Counted from the stretch's first letter, positions 45,692 to 55,021 are shown. The stretch is DNA of 64,000 nt from Streptacidiphilus sp. PB12-B1b (GCF_014084125.1 NZ_CP048405.1:2790001-2854000); one strand, 5' to 3'. The notes: generated by a model not told the origin, from the sequence alone. Program-made: numbers and translations.

Positions 45692-46121
45692 CGGTACTCC
45701 TCAGTGGCCTGGGGCTGTGCTTGCGCCGTGCCTCTGCCCGGTGCGTCCGCCCTGTGCTTCTGCTCCGTGTCGGTGCAGCTGACACAGGGCAATCCTCACA
45801 CGAGCGGCCTGCGCCAACGACCGGCGCACCGGAGGCGCCGCCCGCACACCGGCGTGATCGACCACACCTGGACAAGCGACCGGCCGCTGCGGTAACCCGA
45901 CCGCCGCGGGTGCTCCGGGGCACGATAGAGCACTGGAGTTGATCGCGCAGGCGACCACGGCAGCTGACCGCCCGGGCCCGGCGCTCGGCGCCGCCGGACC
46001 GCCGCCCGGGGCGATACTGACGCATGATCAGATCCCCGGTCCGCCACGCACCCCGCCCGTCGTGCACCGCCGCCGCGCACCCCCGCCTGCCGAACACCCC
46101 GCGCCGACCCCAGGACGTCCC
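45692..46121. other. 430-bp divergent intergenic region before pcaL
   Basis: It holds the promoters of the histidine phosphatase gene (-) and pcaL (+). No operator palindrome, RNA gene or family-like open frame was recognised. The open frame running from 45939 into pcaL has no homology-like character before 46122. Confidence 0.35.
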
Positions 46122-47333
46122 GTGACCGCTGCCCCGCCCCTGCCGTACCACCGCGCCGACGGGCCGGCCGACGCCGCGCCGCTGCTGCTCGGCCCCGCGA
46201 TCGGCACCTCCACCGCGCTGTGGCGGGCCCAGGTGCAGGGCCTGTCCCGGACGCACCGGGTGATCCGCTGGGACCTGCCCGGCCACGGCGGCACGCCCAC
46301 CGAGGTGCTGCCCGACCCGGCCCCCGGCCGGACCACCGTCGCCGACCTCGGACGCCTGGTGCTGGCCCTCGCCGACCACCTCGGCCTGTGCCGCTTCGGC
46401 TACGCCGGGGTGTCGCTCGGCGGCGCGGTCGGCGCCTGGTTGGCCGTGCACCACCCCGAGCGGGTCACCTCGCTCGCCCTGGTCTGCACCTCGGCCCGCT
46501 TCGGCGAGCCCGGCGGCTGGCGCGACCGCGCCGCCCTCGTCCGCGACCAGGGCACCGCCCCGCTGGCCGAGTCCGCCGCCGGGCGCTGGTTCACCCCGGC
46601 CTTCGCCGGATCGGCCGCCGCCGCCCGGCTGGTCGGCGACCTGCGGGCGGCCGAGGCCGCCGGGTACGCCGCCTGCTGCGACGCCCTCGCCCGCTACGAC
46701 CTGCGCGCCGACCTGCACCGGATCGCCGCGCCCACCCTGGTCGTCGCCGGACGCCAGGACCGGGCCACGCCGGTCGCGCACGCCCGGGAGCTGGCCGACG
46801 CCATCCCCGGGGCGAGCCTGCTGGAGATCGCCGCCGCCGCGCACCTCGCCCCCGCCGAGCGCCCCCGGGCCGTCCTCGCCGCGCTGCGCGGCCACCTCGG
46901 CGCGCCCGGCGGGGGCGACGACCAGGCCCAGGACCGCTGGGAGCAGGGCATGGCCGCGCGCCGGGCCGTCCTCGGCGACGCCCATGTGGACCGGGCCGTG
47001 GCCCGCACCACCGGCTTCACCGCCGACTTCCAGGACTTCGTCACCCGCTACGCCTGGGGCGAGATCTGGACCCGCCCCGGCCTGGACCGGCGCGCCCGGG
47101 GCTGCGCCGCGCTGGGCGCGCTGGTCGCCCTCGGCCACCACGACGAGCTGGCCGTGCACCTCCGGGCCGCCCTCGGCAACGGCCTCAGCCGGGAGGAGAT
47201 CGGCGAGGTGCTGCTGCAGAGCGCCGTCTACTGCGGCATCCCGGCCGCGAACGCCGCCTTCGGCGTCGCCCAGCGGGTGCTCGACCGCATCGACGCCGAC
47301 AACGCCGATGCGGACGCCGACGCCGTCGGCTGA
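46122..47333 (+). CDS. pcaL: PcaL: fused 3-oxoadipate enol-lactonase and 4-carboxymuconolactone decarboxylase
   Basis: A 403-residue fusion. The N-terminal alpha/beta hydrolase (residues 1 to about 255) has LLGPAIGTSTALW, the nucleophile elbow GYAGVSLGGAVG and VAGRQDRATPVAHARELADAIPGASLLEIAAAAHL with the catalytic His. The C-terminal decarboxylase domain has ALGDAHVDRAVARTTGFTADFQDFVTRYAWGEIWTRPGLDRRARGCAALGALVALGHHDELAVHL and GIPAANAAFGVA. Together they convert 4-carboxymuconolactone to 3-oxoadipate in protocatechuate degradation. Start GTG 46122 with AGGA upstream. No other pca gene is near; streptomycete pcaL normally sits in a pca operon, so this copy is an orphan. Confidence 0.92.
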   Translation: MTAAPPLPYHRADGPADAAPLLLGPAIGTSTALWRAQVQGLSRTHRVIRWDLPGHGGTPTEVLPDPAPGRTTVADLGRLVLALADHLGLCRFGYAGVSLGGAVGAWLAVHHPERVTSLALVCTSARFGEPGGWRDRAALVRDQGTAPLAESAAGRWFTPAFAGSAAAARLVGDLRAAEAAGYAACCDALARYDLRADLHRIAAPTLVVAGRQDRATPVAHARELADAIPGASLLEIAAAAHLAPAERPRAVLAALRGHLGAPGGGDDQAQDRWEQGMAARRAVLGDAHVDRAVARTTGFTADFQDFVTRYAWGEIWTRPGLDRRARGCAALGALVALGHHDELAVHLRAALGNGLSREEIGEVLLQSAVYCGIPAANAAFGVAQRVLDRIDADNADADADAVG

Positions 47334-47427
47334 CGCCCGGCGCCCCGGCCGCCGCCCGGCCGCGCGGAGCGGCAGAGCGGCGACCGGGGCGTCCGGAGGC
47401 GGTCAGGAGCGGCCGGGTGCGGGACGG

Positions 47428-49551
47428 TCAGGCGCTCCGCGCGCACCGGTACAGCCGCTGCCCGGCGACGCCGCCGCCGTACGCGCCGACCGGCACCTCC
47501 TGGCAGCTGTGCGAGACCCAGGCGGCGGCCCGGGCGGCGACGGTGTCCGCCGGGACCGGTCCGCCCATCAGTGGGGCCCCTCCGAGCAGCACGTAGTGCA
47601 GCCGGCCGGCCGCGATGGACCGCTCGAAGGCGCTCAGCGTGGGGGAGGGGACCTGGTCGGTGAAGCCGCCCATCGGCAGCACCCGGGCGCCGGTCGCCAG
47701 GATGTACGGCGAGGCCACCGACCAGTTGGTGGTGGCGAACAGGTACTGCGCGCCGCCCCGGTGCGAGCGGACGTAGTCCATCAGCGCCCGCTGGCCGCCG
47801 CTGAGCCGCTGCGCCCCCGGGCCCCAGATCCGCGCGGCCGTCGCCGCCGCCTCGGCCTGCGACCGGGCGGCCGCCGACCCACCCGCCTTCGGCAGGTGCC
47901 GGTGCATCACCGAGACCGGGCCGACCGCGCCCATGCCGGAGTGGCCGTACTTCGGGTTGAAGACGGAGGCGCTCCACGCGGCCGGTGCCAGCAGCACCGC
48001 CGCCAGCCCGGCGGCCAGGCCGAAGGCGGCCAGGCCGCGCACCCGGGTGCGGATCGCCCGCCCGGGGGAGGCCGGCCAGTTCCGCCCCGCGCGCCGGGCC
48101 CGCCGCAGCGGCACGGCCAGCAGCAGCACCGAGGCCAGGCCCAGGACCAGCACGGCCGGGGCCAGCCAGGGCAGGAACCCCGGGTAGTCCCGGGCCACCA
48201 GCGCGCCCCAGACCGAGGAGGCGGCGACGCCTGCGGGCAGCGCCCACCCGGCCCGCTCGCCGGACCGGTAGGCCCGCCACAGCAGCACCAGCCCGGCCCC
48301 GGCCAGCGCCGCCAGCGGCGCGGCGACCACGCCCATGTAGTACGTGTGGCCGCCGACGCTGCCCGCGCTGAAGACCAGCAGGTAGGTCGCCAGCCAGCCG
48401 CCCCAGAGCAGGAACCCGGCCCGGGTGACGTCGGTGCGGGGCGTCCGCCGCCGCTGGTAGAGGCCGAAGCCGAAGGCCAGCACGCCCAGCGGGTACAGCC
48501 AGCCCGTCTGCGTGGCCAGCGGACCGGCCAGCATCTTGCCCCAGCCGCCCTCCGCCTGCGGCCCGAAGCCCTGGCCCGCCGCAGGGCCCGCCGCAGAACC
48601 GGGCGCGGCAGAGGCCGCGGCACCGGCTGCGGAACCCGCCTTGGCGCCCGCCGCGGGCGCCCCGCCCGGGCCGCCGCCGTTGCGCACCGCGGAGACGCTG
48701 CCGGTGGATTCGGCGCTCAGGCCCACCGAGGAGAAGCGGTTGAGGAAGTTGTAGCCCACGACCATGCTCACCGCGGAGTTGTCGGTCGTCCCGTCCACGT
48801 AGGGGCGGTCGTGCGCCGGGGTCAGCGAGACCAGCAGCACCCAGGAGGCCGAGACGGCCAGCGCGACCGCCCCGGCGAGCAGCAGCTGGGCCAGTCGGCG
48901 GCGCAGCGCGGGCGGCGCCGAGAGCAGGTAGACGCAGGCCAGCACCGGCAGCACGGCGAAGGCCTCCAGCATCTTGGCCTGGAAGGCCAGGCCCACCCAC
49001 AGCCCGGACAGCAGCAGTGTCCGAGTGCGTCCGTCGCGGGCCGCGCGCTGGGCGGCCTCGGCCGCCAGCAGCAGGAGCAGGGTGAAGGCGGGGTCCTCCA
49101 CCGAGGTGCGGAACAGCCCGGCGACGACCGGGGTGAGCGTGAACGCCGCGGCGGCCAGCAGGCCCGCGTTGGTGCCCGCCCAGGTGCGCACCGCGCGGTA
49201 CAGCACCAGGACGCTGAGCACCCCCTCGACCGCCTGCGGCAGCGCCAGCGCCCACGGGTGGAAGCCCAGCAGCCGCGCGGACAGCGCCTGCGGCCACAGG
49301 AAGCCGGGGAGCTTGTCCAGGGTGATGGTGTTGCCCGGGTCGAAGGAGCCGTACAGGAACGCCTTCCAGCTCATGGTCATGGAGCGGACCGCGTCCGCGT
49401 AGAACGGGTGGTACGAGGCGCGGCCGATGTCCCAGGTGAACAGCAGCGCGGCGACGGCGGCGATCAGTATCAGCGCCGGACGCGCGTGGCGGGGGCCGGG
49501 CTGCTGACGGGGGGTGCGGATCTGGTCCGGGCGGACCGCTGTCGTTGCCAT
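47428..49551 (-). CDS. Membrane glycosyltransferase, ArnT/PMT-like
   Basis: A 707-residue protein with about 11-12 membrane helices. The N-terminal GT-C catalytic region is FTWDIGRASYHPFYADAVRSMTMSWKAFLYGSFDPGNTITLDKLPGFLWPQALSARLLG, with the loop Asp residues typical of the ArnT/PMT group that use polyprenyl-phosphate sugars. A Gly/Ala-rich low-complexity segment (residues about 295-345) interrupts a periplasmic loop. The C-terminal extracytoplasmic domain contains QLSGGQRALMDYVRSHRGGAQYLFATTNW, common in streptomycete members of this family. ATG 49551 is chosen (GGAG upstream). It likely glycosylates a cell-envelope component. Confidence 0.88.
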   Translation of the reverse strand: MATTAVRPDQIRTPRQQPGPRHARPALILIAAVAALLFTWDIGRASYHPFYADAVRSMTMSWKAFLYGSFDPGNTITLDKLPGFLWPQALSARLLGFHPWALALPQAVEGVLSVLVLYRAVRTWAGTNAGLLAAAAFTLTPVVAGLFRTSVEDPAFTLLLLLAAEAAQRAARDGRTRTLLLSGLWVGLAFQAKMLEAFAVLPVLACVYLLSAPPALRRRLAQLLLAGAVALAVSASWVLLVSLTPAHDRPYVDGTTDNSAVSMVVGYNFLNRFSSVGLSAESTGSVSAVRNGGGPGGAPAAGAKAGSAAGAAASAAPGSAAGPAAGQGFGPQAEGGWGKMLAGPLATQTGWLYPLGVLAFGFGLYQRRRTPRTDVTRAGFLLWGGWLATYLLVFSAGSVGGHTYYMGVVAAPLAALAGAGLVLLWRAYRSGERAGWALPAGVAASSVWGALVARDYPGFLPWLAPAVLVLGLASVLLLAVPLRRARRAGRNWPASPGRAIRTRVRGLAAFGLAAGLAAVLLAPAAWSASVFNPKYGHSGMGAVGPVSVMHRHLPKAGGSAAARSQAEAAATAARIWGPGAQRLSGGQRALMDYVRSHRGGAQYLFATTNWSVASPYILATGARVLPMGGFTDQVPSPTLSAFERSIAAGRLHYVLLGGAPLMGGPVPADTVAARAAAWVSHSCQEVPVGAYGGGVAGQRLYRCARSA

Positions 49552-49702
49552 GGGCTCCAGCCTGCTGCCCATTGCTGTCCGTAGTCGAATCGCAACGCCT
49601 GGTGCCCGGAAGTTTTGAACAAATCAGATGTTTTCTTGATAGTTCCGAAACCTGCTGTTTGCCGGACTCCCAGCCTGGGCCGCTCGTCCGTGCGACCGTC
49701 GG

Positions 49703-50971
49703 TCAGACGGCCGGTTCCGGGATGTCCCGCATGCCGTGCAGCGGGGACAGCAGCAGCCACACCCCGGTCAGCGCCATCACCGTGGCGCCGATCCACAGCG
49801 CGCTGCGCAGCCCGAACCAGGTGCCCAGGGCGCCGCCCAGCAGCGCGCCGACCGGCATGGTGCTCCAGATGACCCAGCGGATCGAGGCGTTCATCCGGCC
49901 ACGCAGCTCCGGCGGGCAGACCGACTGCCGGTAGGAGACCTGGGCGGTGTTGTAGACCGCACCCGAGGCGTTGAACGCCGCCCAGCCCGCCGCGTACGCC
50001 AGCACGCCCCAGCCGGACTGGGCCAGCGGCATCAGGAAGACCAGCGGGGCGGGCACCACCAGGGCGACCCACATGACCCGGGCCGAGCCGACCAGCTCCG
50101 CCAGCCGCCGGGCGACCAGGCTGCCGGCGACGCCGCCGAGCGTCCCCAGGCCGAGCACCAGGCCGACCTCGGTGGGCGTGGAGTGCACCGAGCGGATCAG
50201 GAACACCACCTCGATGGAGGTGACCAGGCTGATGCCGAGGTTGGCGGTGGCGGTGCACAGGGCGATCCAGCGCAGGATGGTGTCGCCGAGGACGAAGCGC
50301 AGCCCCTCGCTCATCGCCGCCCGGAAGGTCACCCGCTCCGAGCCGCCCGTCGCGGTCCGGCGCGGCTCGCGGGTGCGGATCAGCAGCAGGCTGACCACGC
50401 TGACGGCGTACGAGAGCGAGTCGGCGGCGATGGCCCGGGCGGCGCCGACCAGTCCGGCCAGGGTCGCGCCCAGGGTGGGGCCGATGGAGTCGGCGAAGGT
50501 CTCGGTCGAGCCCAGCTTGCCGTTGGCGTCGACCAGGCGCTCCCGGGGCAGCAGCACCGGCAGGTAGCTCTGGTCGGCGACGTCGAAGACCACCCGGAAG
50601 GACGCCACCGCCAGCGCGGCGACCACTAGTTGCCACATCGGCACCCGGGTGCCGGTCAGCGAGACCAGGGGGATGGAGCCGATGGCGGCCATCCGGCCGA
50701 CGTCGCTCCAGATCATCAGCGTGCGCCGGTCTATTCGGTCCACCAGCACCCCGGCCGGCAGCGACAGCACCAGGAAGGGCAACCTGCCCATCACGCCGAG
50801 CAGCGCCACCTGGAAGGTGCTGGCGTGCAGTTGTACGGCGATGAGGGGCAGGACCAGGGTGGAGACGGCGGAGCCGACATCGCTGACGGCGCCACCGGTC
50901 CACAGGAGTGTGAAGTCGCGGTGGCGCCAGAGCGAGGCGGTCGGCGAGGGTTCCGACGTCTTTTTTGGCAT
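49703..50971 (-). CDS. MFS transporter, 12 TM (MefA/enterobactin-exporter-like)
   Basis: A 422-residue transporter: SLWRHRDFTLLWTGGAVSDVGSAVSTLVLPLIAVQLHAS, then LPAGVLVDRIDRRTLMIWSDVGRM (motif A) and SYLPVLLPRERLVDANGKLGSTETFADSIGPTLGATLAGLVGA. This is the MFS_3 group, which includes macrolide-efflux and siderophore exporters. Twelve helices are predicted. Start ATG 50971; an upstream in-frame GTG near 50988 is possible, as neither has a strong ribosome-binding site. It is a single gene and the substrate is unknown. Confidence 0.9.
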   Translation of the reverse strand: MPKKTSEPSPTASLWRHRDFTLLWTGGAVSDVGSAVSTLVLPLIAVQLHASTFQVALLGVMGRLPFLVLSLPAGVLVDRIDRRTLMIWSDVGRMAAIGSIPLVSLTGTRVPMWQLVVAALAVASFRVVFDVADQSYLPVLLPRERLVDANGKLGSTETFADSIGPTLGATLAGLVGAARAIAADSLSYAVSVVSLLLIRTREPRRTATGGSERVTFRAAMSEGLRFVLGDTILRWIALCTATANLGISLVTSIEVVFLIRSVHSTPTEVGLVLGLGTLGGVAGSLVARRLAELVGSARVMWVALVVPAPLVFLMPLAQSGWGVLAYAAGWAAFNASGAVYNTAQVSYRQSVCPPELRGRMNASIRWVIWSTMPVGALLGGALGTWFGLRSALWIGATVMALTGVWLLLSPLHGMRDIPEPAV

Positions 50972-51155
50972 GGTCTGTTCAGGCACAGTTATATGCCTAC
51001 ACCAGGAGCGGGCCCGCGCCAACCACTTCACGGATCTTCACAACTGCGCGTGGTGGCAGATAGTGGTCACGCGGGTGCGCCGTGCCAGCGCCCGCCCGGC
51101 GTCACCGGCGGTCCGTCAGAAACCCTCCAGGGAGCTGGAAGCAGTGTACGGGGGG

Positions 51156-52091
51156 TCAGCGCAGGGCGGTGCCGTTGCCCCGGGCGAGCAGGGCCAGGCC
51201 GGTCCGGGACGGCAGCGCCTCCCAGTCGCCGTGCGCTCCGACGCAGAAGGCGCCGGCGGTGACGGCCCGGTCGAGCCTGCCCTCGGGGTCGAGGCCGTCC
51301 AGGGCCGCCGACAGGTAACCGGAGACGAAGGCGTCCCCGGCGCCGATGCTGTCCACCACCGGGACCGGCACGGCGGCCCGGTGCAGGCTCCGCTCGGGCG
51401 TGTGGCAGCGGGCCCCGTCCGCGCCCGCGGTGACCACGACCTCCGCCGCGCCGCGCGCCAGCAGGTCGGCGACCGGGTCCGGGGCCGCGCTGAGCAGGTC
51501 CAACTCGTCCTCGGAGGCGAAGACCGTGTGCACCGACGTCGCCAGCTCGCGCAGCGCCGCCGCCGCGTCCGCCCGGGACCAGAGCCGGTTGCGGTAGTTG
51601 ACGTCCAGCGTGACCCGGACGCCCGCGGCGTGGGCGGCCCGGGCCGCGGCCAGCGCCGCCGCCCGGGCGGTGCCGGACAGGGCCGGGGTGATGCCGGTGA
51701 GGTGCAGCAGCCTCGGCGCCGCCGCGGCGACGGCGGCGACGCACTCCTGCGCGGTCAGCGCGGACCCGGCCGAGCCGGCCCGGTGGTAGCTGACCCGGGT
51801 GATGTCGTGCGCCGGCTGGTCGAAGGCGACGAACCCGGTGAACGCGCCCGGCGCGGAGCGGACGAACCGGGTGTCCACGCCCTCGGCCCGCAGCGTCCTA
51901 AGGATCAGGCTGCCCGGCTGGTCGTCGCCGACCACGCCGACCCAGGAGACGTGATGGCCCAGCCGGGCCAGGCCGATGGCCACGTTGGACTCCGAGCCGG
52001 CCACGGAGAGCTGCGCCGTGCCGCCCAGCCGCATCGGCGCCCGGGTGCGGATCGACGCCATCGCCTCGCCGAGGGTGAGTACATCGGTCAT
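51156..52091 (-). CDS. 2-keto-3-deoxygluconate-type sugar kinase (PfkB family)
   Basis: A 311-residue ribokinase-fold kinase: LTLGEAMASIRTRAPMRLGGTAQLSVAGSESNVAIGLARLG, the sugar loop LDVNYRNRLW and the catalytic GAGDAFVSGY (Asp base and anion hole). YRxRLW and the N-terminal pattern fit 2-keto-3-deoxygluconate/galactonate kinases, giving KDPG or KDPGal for the adjacent aldolase. ATG 52091 has AGGAA upstream. An earlier GTG at 52139 overlaps the aldolase stop (GTGA) and would add 16 residues of no family character. Confidence 0.9.
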   Translation of the reverse strand: MTDVLTLGEAMASIRTRAPMRLGGTAQLSVAGSESNVAIGLARLGHHVSWVGVVGDDQPGSLILRTLRAEGVDTRFVRSAPGAFTGFVAFDQPAHDITRVSYHRAGSAGSALTAQECVAAVAAAAPRLLHLTGITPALSGTARAAALAAARAAHAAGVRVTLDVNYRNRLWSRADAAAALRELATSVHTVFASEDELDLLSAAPDPVADLLARGAAEVVVTAGADGARCHTPERSLHRAAVPVPVVDSIGAGDAFVSGYLSAALDGLDPEGRLDRAVTAGAFCVGAHGDWEALPSRTGLALLARGNGTALR

Positions 52092-52135
52092 GGGTGCTGT
52101 TCCTGTCGCGGGCGTCCCGGTGGCGGGCATCTCGG

Positions 52136-52819
52136 TCACGGGCGGTGCTCGGGGGCGGTGTCGCGGGCCGGTGCTGCGGGGGCCGGTGGGTTCGGGGTCG
52201 GGGCGCCGGTGGCGGCGAGCAGCGCGGCGGCCCGGGCCGCCAGCTCGGGCAGCGGGCCGCCCCTACCGGCGGAGCCCAGCAGCGGGGAGCCGACGGCCAC
52301 CGCCCGGGCCCCGGCCGCCAGGTACTGCGGGGCGGTGACCGCGTCCACCCCGCCGACGGCGATCAGCGGCGCGTCCGGCAGCGGGGCGAGCAGCTCGCGC
52401 AGGTAGCCGGGCCCGTGCACGCTCGCCGGGAAGACCTTCACCGCCAGCGCGCCCGCCTCCAGCGCGGTGACCACCTCGGTCGGCGTGAGCGCCCCGCACA
52501 GCAGCGGCAGGCCGAGCCCGACGCTGCGCCGCGCGCCCGGGGTGATCGCCGGGGTGACCACGAAGCCGGCCTGCGCGGCCGCAGCGGCCTCGGCCTGGGC
52601 GGCGGTGAGCACGGTGCCGGCCCCGATCAGCACGGACGCCGGGTACCGCGCCCGGGCCCGGGCGACCGCCTCCAGCGCGCCCGGGGTGGTCAGCGAGACC
52701 TCCAGTGCCGTGATCCCGGCGTCCACCAGCGTGCGTATGCAGGCCAGCGCCCGTTCCGGCCCGTCGGCGCGGACGATGGCCAGCACCCGGCGCTCCGTCA
52801 GTTCTGCGAGCAGGTCCAC
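52136..52819 (-). CDS. KDPG/KDPGal aldolase
   Basis: A 227-residue class I aldolase cleaving 2-keto-3-deoxy-6-phospho-(gluconate or galactonate) to pyruvate and glyceraldehyde 3-phosphate. The catalytic Glu is in ITALEVSLTTPGALE and the Schiff-base Lys in LAVKVFPASVHGPGYL. GAGTVLTAAQAEAAAAAQAGFVVTPAITP and IAVGGVDA (phosphate site) are typical. Start GTG 52819 with GGAGGGG upstream. The kinase gene follows at once. The unit is divergent from the dehydratase operon, with 118 bp shared between them. Confidence 0.92.
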   Translation of the reverse strand: MDLLAELTERRVLAIVRADGPERALACIRTLVDAGITALEVSLTTPGALEAVARARARYPASVLIGAGTVLTAAQAEAAAAAQAGFVVTPAITPGARRSVGLGLPLLCGALTPTEVVTALEAGALAVKVFPASVHGPGYLRELLAPLPDAPLIAVGGVDAVTAPQYLAAGARAVAVGSPLLGSAGRGGPLPELAARAAALLAATGAPTPNPPAPAAPARDTAPEHRP

Positions 52820-52937
52820 AGCCCCTCCGATGGTGTGTGTGCCCCGTATTCCGGAGCTATCCCGAAAGAATGGATGCTACTTTCAATATACGCAAGTGCT
52901 GCGTCATAATACGATCAGCCAACCCCAGGAGAGCCGC
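52820..52937. promoter_or_regulatory. Divergent control region of the sugar-acid genes, with motif TGGATGCTAC
   Basis: AT-richer sequence (for example TTTCAATATACG and GCGTCATAATACGATC) between the aldolase GTG and the dehydratase ATG. TGGATGCTAC at 52871-52880 occurs again at 63614-63623, just upstream of the second IclR gene. TTGAAA on the - strand (near 52886) may be the -35 of the aldolase-kinase promoter. A likely binding region for one of the two local IclR regulators; this is inference. Confidence 0.45.
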
Positions 52938-54110
52938 ATGCGTATCACTCACGTGACGACCTATATCCTCAAACAGCCCACGGAGACCGCATACCTCGGA
53001 AACCTCGAGCACGGGACCGCACCGCAGGCCGACCGCGGATACTTCGTCCGCCCGCCGTGGCGCAGTCTCTACTCCGCCCGTATGGAGACCGTCCTGGTCG
53101 CCGTCACCACCGACGACGGCCTGGAGGGCTGGGGCGAGGCGCTGGCCCCGGTCGGCCCGGAGGTGGTCGCCGCCATCATCGACCGCATGCTGGGGCCGTG
53201 GCTGATCGGCCGGGATCCCCGCGCCGTGCGTCCGCTCTGGGACGGCATGCGGGACCTCATGCGCGAGCGCGGCCACCTGGTCGGCCACCAGGCCGACGCC
53301 CTGGCCGCGCTCGACATCGCGCTGTGGGACCTGACCGGCAGGGCGTCGGGGCTCTCGGTCGCCGAACTCCTGGGCGGCGCCTACCGCAAGCAGATCCCCG
53401 CGTACGTCTCCGGCCTGCCCGAACCGACCGACGAGGGCCGGGCCCGGCTCGCCGCCGACTGGCAGGCGCGGGGCGCCTTCGCGGTGAAGCTCGCCGTCGG
53501 CAACGGCGTCGACGCCGACCTGGCCACCTACGACGCGGTGGCCGCCGCCGCCCCCGGCCTGCGCATCGCCGTGGACGCGCACTGGGTGTACCCGCTGTCC
53601 GAGGCGCTGGAGCTGGGACGCGAGCTCGACCGCCGCCGCGCGCTGTTCTTCGAGGCCCCGATGGCGCCCGAGGACACCGAGGGCCACCGCGACCTGGCCT
53701 CACGCATCACCACCCCGGTGGCGGTCGGCGAGTCCCTGCGCAACCGCTACGAGTTCCGCGACTGGCTCTCCCGCCGCGCCCTGGGCCTGGCCCAGCCGGA
53801 CGTCGCCCGTACCGGTATCACCGAGGCCGTCGCCATCGCCACCCTCGCCGACGCCCACAACGTCCCGGTGGCCTGCCACCACTCGGTGGGCCTCGGCGTG
53901 GCCCTGGCCGCCGGACTGCACGTCTCCGCGGCCACCCCCAACTGCCCCTACTTCGAGTTCCAGCACACCCCGCTGCCGTTCGCCCAGCGCATCCTGCGCA
54001 CCCCGCTGACCGCCGGACCCACCGGTTTCACCCTCCCCGAGGGCCCCGGGCTGGGCATCGACGTCGACCGCGAAACCGTCCTCACGCTCGCCAAGGAGAG
54101 CCGATCGTGA
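52938..54110 (+). CDS. Sugar-acid dehydratase/cycloisomerase, enolase (mandelate racemase) superfamily
   Basis: A 390-residue enolase-superfamily enzyme. Metal ligands are visible as IAVDAHWVYPL (Asp, with a His two residues on), FFEAPMAPED (Glu) and VAVGESL (Glu). A general-base His is in VACHHSVGLG. The position of the usual KxK motif reads FAVKLAVG, so only one lysine is kept. These features fit acid-sugar dehydratases with a DxH motif (galactonate/rhamnonate-like) or related cycloisomerases; the exact substrate cannot be read. Start ATG 52938 with CAGGAG upstream. First gene of an operon with the DHDPS-family lyase and SDR, overlapping the next gene by 4 nt. Confidence 0.88.
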   Translation: MRITHVTTYILKQPTETAYLGNLEHGTAPQADRGYFVRPPWRSLYSARMETVLVAVTTDDGLEGWGEALAPVGPEVVAAIIDRMLGPWLIGRDPRAVRPLWDGMRDLMRERGHLVGHQADALAALDIALWDLTGRASGLSVAELLGGAYRKQIPAYVSGLPEPTDEGRARLAADWQARGAFAVKLAVGNGVDADLATYDAVAAAAPGLRIAVDAHWVYPLSEALELGRELDRRRALFFEAPMAPEDTEGHRDLASRITTPVAVGESLRNRYEFRDWLSRRALGLAQPDVARTGITEAVAIATLADAHNVPVACHHSVGLGVALAAGLHVSAATPNCPYFEFQHTPLPFAQRILRTPLTAGPTGFTLPEGPGLGIDVDRETVLTLAKESRS

Positions 54111-55021
54111 CATCCAGCGCCCCCACCGGGCTGATACCCATCCTGGCCACCCCGTTCACCGACTCCGGCCGGCTCGACACCCCCTCGCTCCGCTCCCTGG
54201 TCGAGTTCCAGCTCGACGCCGGGGTCGACGGCCTCGCCGTCTTCGGCATGGCGAGCGAGGGCTTCGCGCTGACCGCGGAGGACCGCGCCGCCGTCCTGCG
54301 CGAGGTGCGCGACGTCGCCGGGCCGGAGCTGCCGCTGGTGGCCGGCGTCAACGGCACCAGCACCGTGGTCGCCGTCGAGCAGGCCCGGCAGGCCGCGGCC
54401 GGCGGCGCCGACCAGCTGATGGTGCTCCCCCCGTTCTTCGTCAAGCCCAGCCGGCAGCAGGTCATCGACTTCTTCGGCGAGGTCGCGGCCGCCACCGGGG
54501 CGAGCGTCATGCTCCAGGACGCGCCCGGCGTCACCGGCGTCGCCATCGACGTGGCCGCGATCGCCACCCTGGCCGAGACCCCCGGCATCACCTCGGTCAA
54601 GGTGGAGGCCCCGCCGACGCCGATCAAGGTGTCGGCGGTGGTCGCCGCCGCCCCCGGCGGCTTCGCCGTCCTCGGCGGCCAGAACGCCCTGTCGCTGATC
54701 GAGGAGTACGACAACGGCAGCGTCGGCACCATGCCCGCCTGCGAGTTCGCCGACCTGCTCCGCCGCGTCCTGGACGACCTGGCGGTCGGCCGGCGCGCGG
54801 ACGCCCGCGCCGCCTTCGCCCGGCTGCTGCCGCTCATCCACCTCGGCATGCGCCCGGGCCAGGCGTGGGCCGTGCACAAGGAGGTGCTGCGCCGACGCGG
54901 CATCATCGCCTCGGGCGCGGTCCGGCTCCCGGCCCAGGAACTCGACCCGTTGACGTCCCGCGCCCTCGGCGAGATCGTGGACGACCTCCGGCTGCCCGCC
55001 TGGCGGAAGGTCCCCGCATGA
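54107..55021 (+). CDS. DHDPS/N-acetylneuraminate lyase-family aldolase or dehydratase
   Basis: A 304-residue TIM-barrel protein starting at GTG 54107, overlapping the dehydratase stop. The Schiff-base Lys is in ITSVKVEAPPTPIK. The pyruvate loop reads FGMASEGFAL instead of the common G-T-T-G-E. The segment that carries the catalytic Tyr in most members (Y-N-x-P) reads LQDAPGVTG, with no Tyr. The family includes 2-keto-3-deoxy sugar-acid aldolases and dehydratases, and the operon supports such a role. The altered loop suggests a different acid-base mechanism or substrate. Confidence 0.88.
   Translation: MTSSAPTGLIPILATPFTDSGRLDTPSLRSLVEFQLDAGVDGLAVFGMASEGFALTAEDRAAVLREVRDVAGPELPLVAGVNGTSTVVAVEQARQAAAGGADQLMVLPPFFVKPSRQQVIDFFGEVAAATGASVMLQDAPGVTGVAIDVAAIATLAETPGITSVKVEAPPTPIKVSAVVAAAPGGFAVLGGQNALSLIEEYDNGSVGTMPACEFADLLRRVLDDLAVGRRADARAAFARLLPLIHLGMRPGQAWAVHKEVLRRRGIIASGAVRLPAQELDPLTSRALGEIVDDLRLPAWRKVPA

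Noticed and set aside
45939..46121. N-terminal extension of PcaL from the upstream ATG
   Set aside because: The 61 extra residues are Pro/Arg/Ala-rich with no family match, while GTG 46122 has a ribosome-binding site and is followed directly by the hydrolase domain.
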